A stretch of 64,000 bases of DNA, from contig CAVYXQ010000012.1 in the NCBI GenBank assembly GCA_963772555.1, positions 65,714 to 129,713 on the forward strand, written 5' to 3'. This DNA comes from Roseiarcus sp963772555 (GTDB lineage Bacteria; Pseudomonadota; Alphaproteobacteria; Rhizobiales; Beijerinckiaceae). Below, piece after piece: positions 42,705 to 51,226 of this stretch. The translations under genes were made by a program, and so were the position numbers. Each line of letters begins with the position of its first letter. The first letter of the stretch is position 1. The notes beneath the pieces are model-generated. The model had not been told where the DNA came from. It searched no databases and saw only the letters and a program-made list of their open reading frames with translations.

Positions 42705-43262
42705 ATGGCCAAAGTCCTTGCCTCGATCGACGCCGGCTGCCGCGACTTCATCGCCCGTCAGCGCATCTTCTTCGCCGCCTCGGCCGCGCCGGCCGCGCGC
42801 ATCAACCTGTCGCCGCGTGGAACCGACGCTTTCGCCGTGATCGACGAGGCGACCGTCGCCTATGTCGACCGGACGGGCAGCGGCAACGAGACCGCGGCGC
42901 ATCTCAAGGCCGACGGACGGCTGACCCTGATGTTCTGCGCTTTTGAGGGTCCGCCGAACATTCTCCGGCTCTACGGCCGCGGCGAGGTCCTGCAGCGGGG
43001 CGGCGCGGCCTATCGTGAAGTTCTGACGAACGCGTTCGCCGGGCGCGAGCCGGCCGGCGCGCGGCAGATCGTCCGGCTGCGTGTCGACCGGGTTCAGACC
43101 TCGTGCGGCTACGGCACGCCGCTCTTCGACTATCGCGGGGAGCGTCCCTCGCTCGACAATTGGGCGCGCGCCAAAGGCGAGGAGGGTCTCGAGGCCTACC
43201 GGCGGGAGAAGAACGCGGTCAGCATCGACGGTCTGCCGACGGGCTTGTTCGAGGGCGTGTGA
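42705..43262 (+). CDS. Pyridoxamine 5'-phosphate oxidase-like flavin-binding protein
   Basis: 185 residues of the split-barrel FMN/F420-binding superfamily: DFIARQRIFFAASAAP, RINLSPRGTDAFAVID, YVDRTGSGNETAAHLK, LTLMFCAFEGPPNILRLYGR and CGYGTPLFDYRGERPSLDNW. The group is not PdxH itself; function unknown, perhaps a flavin or haem-linked reductase. Directly after the DUF2461 gene. Confidence 0.87.
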   Translation: MAKVLASIDAGCRDFIARQRIFFAASAAPAARINLSPRGTDAFAVIDEATVAYVDRTGSGNETAAHLKADGRLTLMFCAFEGPPNILRLYGRGEVLQRGGAAYREVLTNAFAGREPAGARQIVRLRVDRVQTSCGYGTPLFDYRGERPSLDNWARAKGEEGLEAYRREKNAVSIDGLPTGLFEGV

Positions 43263-43287
43263 GAGCAGTCGGCTGAACGAAAGCCGC

Positions 43288-43686
43288 TCAGCGGGTCGCC
43301 TCGTCAGCGACCGCAGCGAGGAACTGGCGCATCGCCCCGATCGTCGTCTCGTTGCCGGCGGCCGCGCCATGGCGCGCCGCCAGCCATTCGGGATCATTGT
43401 AGGAGAGATGGGTCACGCTGGACCCGTCTTGCCAGACGAGCGCGCGCAGCGGCAGGTCGATGCCCATCGTCTGAACCGCCTGCATGAGCGCCGTGCCGGC
43501 GCGGGGGTTGCCGAAAATCACGACTTCCGTGGGCTTGAGCGTCAGCCCGACGGACGCGGCGGCCTTGGCGTGATCGACGCGCGCCAGCACAGCGGCGCCG
43601 CGCGCCGTGATGGCGGCCGTCAGACGATCGACCGTCTCAACCGGTCCGTTCCGGCTCGCCCGGGTGACAAGTCCTTCAGCCGCCAT
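43288..43686 (-). CDS. DUF302 domain protein
   Basis: 132 residues: VETVDRLTAAITARGAAVLA, RVDHAKAAASVGLTLKPTEV, VIFGNPRAGTALMQAVQTMG and PLRALVWQDGSSVTHLSYND are the DUF302 pattern, a small fold of unknown role. A near-perfect ribosome site AAGGAGGT stands seven bases before ATG 43686, fixing the start although the frame is open to 43995. Convergent with the flavin-binding gene. Confidence 0.87.
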   Translation of the reverse strand: MAAEGLVTRASRNGPVETVDRLTAAITARGAAVLARVDHAKAAASVGLTLKPTEVVIFGNPRAGTALMQAVQTMGIDLPLRALVWQDGSSVTHLSYNDPEWLAARHGAAAGNETTIGAMRQFLAAVADEATR

Positions 43687-43845
43687 GATGCCGACCTCCT
43701 TGGCGCTTTGCCTGAAGCGCGCCGTCCAAACTTGCGATTCCCCGCCGACCGTCGTTTTCGGGTGGCGCGGTCCGGCGCGATGCGCGAGCATGAGCAGCTG
43801 CGCCGCCATTATCCGTGCGCTCGGCGACAAACCCAAGAAACCGCC

Positions 43846-44703
43846 ATGCTCGATACGCCTTCCCCACCGTCCATCGCCGCGGATTACGCTCACGTCAAGC
43901 GCGCGATCGAGTTTATCTCGACGCGCTGGCGCGAGCAGCCGGCGATCGATCAGATCGCCGAGCACCTTTCGCTCTCGCCGTCGCACTTCCAGCACCTGTT
44001 CAAACGCTGGGCAGGGTTGACGCCGAAGGCGTTTCTCCAGGCGATCACCATCGAGCGGGCGCGGGAGCTGCTGCGCGACTCCTCAAGCGTGCTCGACGCC
44101 GCTTATGACGTCGGCCTCTCCGGGCCGGGCCGCCTGCACGATCTCTTCGTCACCCATGAGGCGCTGACGCCGGGCGACTATCGGCGGGACGACCTCACGC
44201 TTCGCTATGGCTTCCACCCGTCGCCCTTCGGCGAGACGATCCTCGTCGTCTCGGCGCGCGGCGTCGCCGGCCTCGGCTTCGTCGACGGCGACCGTCCGGC
44301 CGCGCTCGCCGACATGACCCGCCGCTGGCCGCGCGCCCGCTTCGTCGAAGACGGCGGGGCCACCGCGCCCTTCGCGGCGCGGATTTTCGATCCGGCGCTC
44401 TGGCGTCCCCACGCCCCGCTGCGGGTGGTGATGATCGGCACGGATTTCGAAGTGCGGGTCTGGGAGACGCTGCTCAAGGTGCCGCTCGGCTCGGCCACCA
44501 CCTATACGGACGTGGCGCGCAACATCGGCCGGCCGAAGGCCGCCCGCGCGGTCGGCGCGGCAGTGGGCCGCAACCCGATTTCCTTCGTCGTGCCCTGCCA
44601 TCGCGTGCTCGGGCGCTCGGGCGCGCTGACCGGCTACCATTGGGGCCTGGCCCGAAAACAGGCCATGATCGGCTGGGAGGCCGGACGCCTTGCGGGCGTG
44701 TGA
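43846..44703 (+). CDS. AraC-type HTH / methylated-DNA-protein cysteine methyltransferase fusion
   Basis: 285 residues. Residues about 10-105 are an AraC-type double helix-turn-helix (IDQIAEHLSLSPSHFQHLFK, ARELLRDSSSVLDAAYDVGL). The C-terminal half is an Ogt/Ada-C methyltransferase: VWETLLKVPLGSATTYTDVA, GRPKAARAVGAAVGRNPIS and the active-site PCHRV. The N-terminal zinc domain with the methylphosphotriester-accepting Cys of full Ada is missing. It can repair O6-methylguanine; a regulatory role is likely but cannot depend on that Cys. Confidence 0.92.
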   Translation: MLDTPSPPSIAADYAHVKRAIEFISTRWREQPAIDQIAEHLSLSPSHFQHLFKRWAGLTPKAFLQAITIERARELLRDSSSVLDAAYDVGLSGPGRLHDLFVTHEALTPGDYRRDDLTLRYGFHPSPFGETILVVSARGVAGLGFVDGDRPAALADMTRRWPRARFVEDGGATAPFAARIFDPALWRPHAPLRVVMIGTDFEVRVWETLLKVPLGSATTYTDVARNIGRPKAARAVGAAVGRNPISFVVPCHRVLGRSGALTGYHWGLARKQAMIGWEAGRLAGV

Positions 44704-45050
44704 CGCCTGAGGGTCAAAAACAATCCGTTTGAACGTCTGGCCGTTCCTGATCGCCGCCCGCAGGCGTTGGAATTGGGGCAACGCGGACGTTCTTGTTCAG
44801 CGGTGACAATCGGAGCGGCTAAACGCGGTCGTTGCACAGCGTTTTTCGGCAACCTAGCCAATCAGCTTCGTGAGCGGCACATGGTCGCGACAGACTGCTG
44901 GCTCCATCAGCGCACAGGGCGCCGAACGCCACACAGCCGTGGGACCCGCTTCGCACAGTTGCATCGCCGCGACCTTGCGCTCTCAAGGAGAGCCCCGGTG
45001 ATCGATTGACATCGTCCCTTGCTATCCCTTAGCCTCCGAAGAGAATATTT
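44704..45050. other. Intergenic stretch before the first sugar transporter
   Basis: About 350 bases without a coding ORF that I would trust. It becomes AT-richer toward the right. A TTGACA hexamer at 45006-45011 is a possible -35 box for the operon at 45152, but no clear -10 box sits at the right distance. Confidence 0.4.
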
Positions 45051-45129
45051 GAGTTCTCATTTGGCCGCCATCGCGGCCATATAGTTCGAACGAAAACTCG
45101 CACATTCAAATGTGAACTGATCAGAACTC
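45051..45129. promoter_or_regulatory. Palindrome cluster upstream of the first ABC transporter operon
   Basis: Several nested inverted repeats fill this short stretch: GAGTTCT (45051) with AGAACTC (45123), GGCCGC-catc-GCGGCC (about 45063-45078), GTTCGAAC (45084-45091), CACATTCAAATGTG (45101-45114) and TGATCA (45117-45122). TTTTCGTTCGAAC read on the minus strand resembles DeoR-family operators. Repressor binding sites are likely; which protein binds is unknown, as no regulator gene is next to the operon. Confidence 0.5.
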
Positions 45130-45151
45130 AGCGGCCAGGGAGGAACGCGCC

Positions 45152-46027
45152 GTGAGGATGAGATGGAGCAGGCTTGCCCCGCGTCTTGCGCTGGCGCCGT
45201 CAGTCGCGGTGACGATCTTCGTCTTCCTCGGCAGCATCTGCTGGACGATCTATCTCTCGTTCACCGCGAGCCGACGCTTTCCCGACTACACGCTCGTTGG
45301 GATTCGGCAGTACGTCCGGCTGTTCAAAGACGCGGCCTGGATCGTCTCGCTGGAGAATGCCGTGATCTTCGCCATTGGCAGTCTCGCCAGCATCGCGCTC
45401 GGCTTCATCCTTGCCGCATTAATCGACAAGGAGGCGCGCGGTGAGGCCTTGTTCCGCACCGTGTTTCTTTATCCGCTCGCCATCTCGCTCATCGTGACCG
45501 GATTGATCTGGCGTTGGCTCTTCAACCCCGACCTTGGGGTCGAGAACGTGTTCCGTTTGATCGGCTGGAACTGGGTTCACTTCAATTGGCTGGCTGACCC
45601 CTCGACCGTCATGTATGGGATCATTCTCGCCTCGGTCTGGCAATCGACCGGCTTCTTCATGGCGCTCATGCTGTCAGGCCTGAAATCGATCAATGTCGAA
45701 ATCTGGCGGGCCGCGAAACTCGATGGCGTGCCGTTCTGGCGACTTTATTTTGAAGTCGTCATCCCGATGATGAAGTTGACGTTCCTCACCTGCCTGATCC
45801 TGCTCTGTATCGGAGTGGTGAAGGCCTATGACATCATCGTAGCAATGACGAACGCCGGCCCCGGAGACGCCTCATACCTCCCCGGCTATTTCGTCATCAA
45901 CGCGTACTGGGAAAAGGCGAATCTCGGCTACGCCGCGGCCGGGGCGACCATTATGCTCCTGATGACCTTGGCCCTGTTCTTACCGCTCGCGCTGTTCGCC
46001 GCAGTGCGTTGGAGGACGGCGGCATGA
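45152..46027 (+). CDS. Sugar ABC transporter permease 1 (CUT1 type)
   Basis: 291 residues, six hydrophobic segments, MalF/UgpA-like. The EAA loop is seen in INVEIWRAAKLDGVPFWRLY. GTG start at 45152 follows GGGAGGAAC. First gene of an operon permease-permease-ATPase-binding protein; the binding protein is last rather than first, which is unusual for this class. Its stop overlaps the next gene by ATGA. Confidence 0.92.
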   Translation: MRMRWSRLAPRLALAPSVAVTIFVFLGSICWTIYLSFTASRRFPDYTLVGIRQYVRLFKDAAWIVSLENAVIFAIGSLASIALGFILAALIDKEARGEALFRTVFLYPLAISLIVTGLIWRWLFNPDLGVENVFRLIGWNWVHFNWLADPSTVMYGIILASVWQSTGFFMALMLSGLKSINVEIWRAAKLDGVPFWRLYFEVVIPMMKLTFLTCLILLCIGVVKAYDIIVAMTNAGPGDASYLPGYFVINAYWEKANLGYAAAGATIMLLMTLALFLPLALFAAVRWRTAA

Positions 46028-46938
46028 GTCAGCCGAGCACGACGCTCGACCGCGTGGCGGTCGCATCTCGGACGCGGCCGCGACGGCGCGCTTTCCGACC
46101 GTCGCGCGTCGCGATTCTCGCCATCCTGTTCGCAATGGCGCTCCTCTTCTGCGTTCCCCTTTACGTGGTCGTCGTTACGTCCTTCAAATCCATGGACGAG
46201 ATCCGCCTCGGCCGGACGTTCGACCTGCCGCATGTCTGGACGATCGAGGCCTGGATATCGGCGTGGACGCAGGCCTGTTCCGGCCTCAGCTGCGGCGGCG
46301 TCAGCGTCGGCTTCATAAACTCGATGTGGATTCTGATCCCGAGCCTCGTTTTGTCGATCGCCTTTGCGATGGTCACCGGCTTCGCGGCGTCGCTCTGGCG
46401 TGTGAAGTGGGCGAACGGTTTCTTGTTCGCGCTCTTCATGTGCTCCTTCGTGCCTTTTCAAATCATCATGTATCCGCTGATCAGAGCGACGGCGGTGCTG
46501 CACGTCTATGGCACGACCTTCGGCGTGGCGCTCATTCATGTCGTCCTGTCGATGCCGATCCTCACCCTCATTTTCCGCAATTATTTTATGAGCATTCCGC
46601 AGGAGCTGATCGCCGCGGCGATGATCGATTCAGGCAGCTTCTGGCGGATCTTCTTCGAGATCGTCTTGCCGATGTCCGGCAACATTCTTGTTGTCGCCTT
46701 GATCTTGATGGTCACGGGCGTTTGGAACGACTTTCTGATCGGCCTGACCTTTGGCGCTCAGGGCGCGCAGCCGATGACCGTTATCCTCAACAACATCGCG
46801 CTCACGACCACAGGGGGCAACAACTACGCCACCGACATGGCGGCTGCTTTGATGACCGCCGCGCCGCCGCTCATCATCTATCTGCTGCTCGGCAGGTTCT
46901 TCGTTCAGGGCATCACGGCCGGGGCAATCAAGGGATAG
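46024..46938 (+). CDS. Sugar ABC transporter permease 2 (CUT1 type)
   Basis: 304 residues, MalG/UgpE-like with six hydrophobic segments. A basic N-terminus (SRTRPRRRAFRPSRVAI) precedes the first one. The EAA loop reads PQELIAAAMIDSGSFWRIFF, and the C-terminus is VQGITAGAIKG, typical of the family. Start ATG 46024 follows TTGGAGGACG. It pairs with permease 1 to form the membrane channel. Confidence 0.92.
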   Translation: MSQPSTTLDRVAVASRTRPRRRAFRPSRVAILAILFAMALLFCVPLYVVVVTSFKSMDEIRLGRTFDLPHVWTIEAWISAWTQACSGLSCGGVSVGFINSMWILIPSLVLSIAFAMVTGFAASLWRVKWANGFLFALFMCSFVPFQIIMYPLIRATAVLHVYGTTFGVALIHVVLSMPILTLIFRNYFMSIPQELIAAAMIDSGSFWRIFFEIVLPMSGNILVVALILMVTGVWNDFLIGLTFGAQGAQPMTVILNNIALTTTGGNNYATDMAAALMTAAPPLIIYLLLGRFFVQGITAGAIKG

Positions 46939-46945
46939 AGCCGAC

Positions 46946-48052
46946 ATGCCAGCCGTTCAGTTCCGCAACATCCTCAAGCATTACGGCAATCTCCCCGTGA
47001 TCGAAAACCTCGATCTCGACATCGCCGACGGCGAGTTCGTCGTGCTGCTCGGGCCGTCAGGCTGCGGCAAGACAACGCTTTTGAATCTCCTCGCGGGCCT
47101 CATCGAAGTCGACGGCGGCGAGATCTCGATCGACGGCCGCGATGTCACCGACCTCGATCCCAAGGACCGCGGCCTCGCGATGGTGTTTCAGTCTTACGCG
47201 CTCTATCCGACGAAGACCGTGCGCGGGAACCTCGCGTTTGGATTATCGTCGCGAAACATTTCACGGGACGAGATCGAGAGGAGGATCCGCTGGGCGGCAA
47301 CGCTTCTCAGGATCGATCATCTGCTCGACCGCAAGCCAGGGCAGCTTTCCGGCGGACAGCGCCAGCGCGTCGCCATCGGTCGGGCGCTGGTCAAGCAGGT
47401 AGGGGTCTGCCTGTACGACGAGCCCCTGTCCAATCTGGACGCCAAGCTGCGAACCGAGATGCGGATGGAAATCAAGAAATTGCACGACCAGCTCAGGAAT
47501 ACGGTCGTCTACGTGACGCATGACCAGGTTGAGGCGATGACGATGGCGACAAGGATCGCCGTCATGGACAAAGGCGTCATCCAGCAATTTTCCTCGCCGG
47601 CTGAAATCTACGACAAGCCCGAAAACCTCTTCGTCGCCGACTTCGTCGGCTCCCCCAGCATGAACATGCTCGATTGCGAGATCGGCGTTGCAAATGGATC
47701 CATCACCGCTGTCGATTCCGTCAACCGGCTCGTGTTCGACCTCGATGACTACTCGTGGCGCCGACCTGTCGAGCCCGGCAGCAGGGTGAAAGTCGGATTC
47801 CGGGCCGAGCATTTCCGAGCCGACGGCGACGCGTCCTTCACCGACAAGCACGTCAGATTCGAGCGTCCGGTGGAGTACTTTGAGAAGCACGGCCCCGACG
47901 CGATCGCATTCCTCTCACTGCCGCAGAAGGCCATCGCGGTCCGCGTCAATTCGCGGGTCGCCGACAACTACCGCTCAGGGCAGCCGCTGCCGACCGCCCT
48001 GCCGCTCGAAAAGATCAATGTGTTTGACGCGAGTTCGGGGCGGAGACTTTGA
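46946..48052 (+). CDS. Sugar ABC transporter ATP-binding protein (MalK/UgpC-like)
   Basis: 368 residues. Walker A LLGPSGCGKTTLLNLLAG, Q-loop VFQSYALYPTKTV, signature LSGGQRQRVAIGRALV, Walker B VCLYDEPLSNLDAKLR and H-loop VTHDQVEAMTMA. The C-terminal TOBE-type domain (VKVGFRAEHFRADGDASFTD) follows. The variant LYPTKTV instead of LYPHMTV after the Q-loop is minor. Powers the permease pair upstream. Confidence 0.94.
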   Translation: MPAVQFRNILKHYGNLPVIENLDLDIADGEFVVLLGPSGCGKTTLLNLLAGLIEVDGGEISIDGRDVTDLDPKDRGLAMVFQSYALYPTKTVRGNLAFGLSSRNISRDEIERRIRWAATLLRIDHLLDRKPGQLSGGQRQRVAIGRALVKQVGVCLYDEPLSNLDAKLRTEMRMEIKKLHDQLRNTVVYVTHDQVEAMTMATRIAVMDKGVIQQFSSPAEIYDKPENLFVADFVGSPSMNMLDCEIGVANGSITAVDSVNRLVFDLDDYSWRRPVEPGSRVKVGFRAEHFRADGDASFTDKHVRFERPVEYFEKHGPDAIAFLSLPQKAIAVRVNSRVADNYRSGQPLPTALPLEKINVFDASSGRRL

Positions 48053-48090
48053 ACGTAGCCGCCGACGATGGCGCAGCCAAGGAGGAACGA

Positions 48091-49332
48091 ATGCTAAAGC
48101 TCAAAGCGATTGGATTGACGGCGGCGCTTGCCGCGCTGGTGATCGGCACGGCCAGGGCCGACGAGCAGGTCGTGTACACGAACTGGTCGCATACGTCCGA
48201 AGAAGCCGCGCTCAAGGTGCTGCGAGACGCGTGGGAGAAGCAGGGTCACAAGTGGAAGGACTTGGCCATCGCTCACGACTCCGGCGTGAACGTCAGCTTG
48301 ATCAACATGATCACCGGCGGGAATCCGCCGAGCATCTTCATGAACTCGGATCCTGGCCTCATTCGCGACATGGTCAAGCAAGGACTGGGTTTTCCGCTGA
48401 CCAAGCTCTATACGCAGAGCGGCGTGGTCAATCACTTCCCGCCGGCGGTGCTGCGCAACATCACCGTCGACGGCGAGATCATGAAGGCGCCGGTGACGCT
48501 CCATATCGACGGCATGATCTACTACAACAAACATGTCGCCGACGCTGTCCGCGTCGATCCGAAGTCGTGGAAATCGTTGGATGACTTCTTCGCGGTCTAC
48601 GACAAGATCAAGAAGGCCGGCTACATTCCGCTCGCTCAGGGGGGCAATAAGTTCCAGGAAGCCTATCTCTTGCAGGCGCTGATCGCCGCGGAGGCCGGCC
48701 CGGACGTCTACAACAAGCTCTATGGCGAAAAGCCCGACAGGGCCGGGATCGACTCCGACGGTATGCGCAAGGCGCTCGATCGCTTCCGCCAGATATCTGA
48801 GCATGTCGATCCCGGTTCGCCAAATCGCGAGTGGAACGAGACGACCAATCTCGTCATCACCGGCAAAGCGCTGATGCAAATTCACGGCGACTGGATGAAG
48901 GGCGAGTTCAGGGCCGCCGGGAAAAAGCTCGGCGTGGACTTCGATTGCGCCAACATACCAGGAACCAAAGCGCTTGTGGTGACCTCGGACGCCTTTGGCT
49001 TCTTGAAGACAAACAACCCGGAGACGACCAAGGCCGAAGAGGACTTTGCCCTCGACGCAGTCGATCCCGTGATCACCGCAGCGTTCAATGCGCAAAAGGG
49101 GGCGACTCCGGTGCGTGACGACGTCGATCCTTCAGCGCTCGACGCCTGCAACAAACTCGTTCTCGACACGCTCAAGGATCCGAACCGGCAGGTGCCTAAC
49201 CCCTTCAACACGGCCGACGCCGACTGGTATCGAACGATATGGGACGAAGCGGACAAGTTCTGGACCAACAAGAAGGAGACCGATGCGGACTTCATCAAAG
49301 CGATGCAGGACGCGTACGACCAGACGCACTGA
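48091..49332 (+). CDS. Sugar ABC transporter substrate-binding protein
   Basis: 413 residues with a signal peptide (MLKLKAIGLTAALAALVIGT, then ARA). The mature protein resembles family 1 extracellular solute-binding proteins: VVYTNWSHTSEEAALKVLRD, MITGGNPPSIFMNSDPGLIR, VTLHIDGMIYYNKHVADAV, GKALMQIHGDWMKGEF. AAGGAGGAA precedes ATG 48091. Ligand unknown. Last gene of the operon. Confidence 0.92.
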   Translation: MLKLKAIGLTAALAALVIGTARADEQVVYTNWSHTSEEAALKVLRDAWEKQGHKWKDLAIAHDSGVNVSLINMITGGNPPSIFMNSDPGLIRDMVKQGLGFPLTKLYTQSGVVNHFPPAVLRNITVDGEIMKAPVTLHIDGMIYYNKHVADAVRVDPKSWKSLDDFFAVYDKIKKAGYIPLAQGGNKFQEAYLLQALIAAEAGPDVYNKLYGEKPDRAGIDSDGMRKALDRFRQISEHVDPGSPNREWNETTNLVITGKALMQIHGDWMKGEFRAAGKKLGVDFDCANIPGTKALVVTSDAFGFLKTNNPETTKAEEDFALDAVDPVITAAFNAQKGATPVRDDVDPSALDACNKLVLDTLKDPNRQVPNPFNTADADWYRTIWDEADKFWTNKKETDADFIKAMQDAYDQTH

Positions 49333-50069
49333 GGTTCCGTTTCGACGTTCCATTCGACCAGCTTCGATTGACGATCCGGCGCCTGCGGCCTCAATCGCGA
49401 CGGATCGATGGGAGACAAGACGGTGGAAGCGGACCCGCTTTTGCGAATACGGTTGCCGGCAGCCGACCTGCCGCAGCCCTTTCCAATTTGGGTCCCTCTT
49501 TCATCCGCCCAGATCCCGAGATTGCTCTGAGCGAAGAAGGCCGCGTCGACGCGAACTCCGGCAAAGAGCCAGAGGAACTGTTTGAGCGAGCATAAGCGCG
49601 GCTCGCGCCTCGCTCACTTCGCTCCCGGCCGCAACTGGCCGAACTGCGGATAGAGGAAGCGGGACGTTAGCTTCCCGCGCCCGGTGCAGAAGGTCGAAGT
49701 TCATCTCGCTCTTCGTCCGCTCGGCGATCTCGCTGTCGTCAACGAAGCAGACGAGATTGAACTTGAGCTGCGGGCTTCTGCACGTCGAGGCCGACCTGGG
49801 CCCCGGCCAATAGAATGGCGACAATAACACCGAGATAGCCGAAGATGGTGCGGATCGAGTTGCTGGCGCCGACGTCGATGGCGGCCTTGCGCCAGCGCCG
49901 GGCTCGAGCCGACGACATCGGCGCCAAATTAGATCGCCGCCTTGCACCGCCTGTCGCGGATTGACGATCGGAAGGCATGTCGTAAGAGTTGGAGTTCGCA
50001 TGACCGGTCGAGCCCGATCCATCGGTGGGCGCGATTGCGGTCGTTTTCGACCACGGGAGGAACGACAAA
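49333..50069. other. Gap between the two transporter operons
   Basis: About 740 bases. The first 280 hold nothing recognised. The middle (49612-49878) is the mechanosensitive channel remnant. The rest leads to the second binding-protein gene, whose GGGAGGAAC ribosome site is at about 50055-50063. Several ORFs cross here but none has family resemblance. Confidence 0.5.
49612..49878 (-). pseudogene. Deleted copy of the 3' end of the mechanosensitive channel gene
   Basis: Two blocks match the intact channel gene at 56333-58726 in the same orientation. 49612-49768 corresponds to about 56331-56486 (encoding LKFNL-CFVDD-EIAERTKSEM and the last residues), and 49776-49878 corresponds to about 56901-57003 (NSIRTIFGYLGVIVA and LLAGAQ). 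Some 414 bases in between are missing, replaced by seven. Point differences are scattered through both blocks. No product can be made. Confidence 0.9.
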
Positions 50070-50292
50070 ATGAGACTCTGGACCAGCGCGATTATCGCAG
50101 CCTTCGCCGGGCTGACGGCGGCGACCGGGGCGTCAGCCCAACAGTACACCCTCAATATGGTCGTGCTCGCCGAGGACGCCGCCAAAATCCAGAAGGTCGT
50201 GGATGGCTATCAAGCCGCGCATCCCGACGTAACGATCAAATTGCAGGCGACTCCGTGGGATCAATATTTTCAGACGGCCGAACTGCGCCTTA

Positions 50293-51226
50293 GAGCCCGT
50301 CCGGGAAGTTAACGAATCGTTGGAATCGCTTATGATTCAAGGAAGGCGGCCCGAATCAGGGGGGTCGCCGATGTGGACCAACGAAAATCGCGCTCGCTAC
50401 GACCGCAGTCTGCTGCGCTATCCGAGCGATCTGACCGACGCGGAATGGGCGCATGTCGGGCCGCTCATTCCGCCGGCCAAGCGCGGCGGCAACCGACGCC
50501 ATGTCGATGAGCGCGACGTCGTCAACGGCCTGATGTACGTCCTCAGCACCGGCTGCCAATGGCGCGCCGTCCCGAAGGACCTGCCGCCGCGTTCGACGCT
50601 TTACGATTACTTCGATCGCTGGAGTTGGGACGGCACGCTCGATCGCATCCACGACGCTCTCTACGTGAAGTGTCGCGAAGCCGCCGCTCGCGAGGCGAGC
50701 CCGACCGCCGCGATCATCGACAGCCAGAGCGTCAAGAGCGCGGAAAAAGGGGGGCCTGCATCGATCCGGCGGGTTATGACGCCGGCAAGAAGATCACGGG
50801 CAAAAAGCGCCACATCCTCGTCGATACGCAGGGCCTGTTGATGCATGCGATCGTCCACGCCGCCGACATCCAGGACCGCGACGGCGGCGCGGCGTTGATG
50901 GCGACCTTGTTCGGCGCCTTTCCGTTCCTGACCAGGCTCTTTGCCGACGGCGGTTATCGGGGGTCACAATTTCAGAGCGCAATCGGGCGAACTCTGGCGC
51001 GCGTCATGGTCGAGATCGTCAAGCGGTCGGATCAGGCCAAGGCCTTCGTCGTCCTGCCCAAGCGCTGGATCGTCGAACGCACTCTCGCCTGGCTCGGCCG
51101 CTGCCGCAGACTGGCCAAGGATTGGGAATGCCTCAACCGCAAGGCGCTCGCCTTCCTCCGCCTCGCCTCCATCCGCCTCATGCTGCGAAAACTATGCAAT
51201 CCCACATAATGTTTCCGGACAGACTC
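50293..51226 (+). mobile_element. IS5-family insertion sequence (IS427/IS1031-like), 934 bp
   Basis: Imperfect terminal inverted repeats: GAGCCCGTCCGGGAA at 50293-50307 and, read inward from the right end 51226, GAGTCTGTCCGGAAA (12 of 15 identical). A 3-base target duplication TTA lies at 50290-50292 and 51227-51229, matching the TNA target of the IS1031-type subgroup. One transposase locus in two overlapping frames fills the inside. It is complete to both ends, so it may be recent. Confidence 0.93.
50371..51209 (+). CDS. IS5-family transposase in two overlapping frames
   Basis: Frame A from ATG 50371 (stop at 50841) encodes RYPSDLTDAEWAHVGPLIPP, GCQWRAVPKDLPPRSTLYDY and IIDSQSVKSAEKGG with the first catalytic Asp. 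The continuation ACIDPAGYDAGKKITGKKRH lies in the -1 frame and runs to 51209 with FADGGYRG (second Asp) and RWIVERTLAWLGRCRRLAKD followed by WE (catalytic Glu). The switch falls at A5G6 (50744-50754), a likely slippery site, as used by many IS5-group elements to make a fused OrfAB. Confidence 0.9.
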
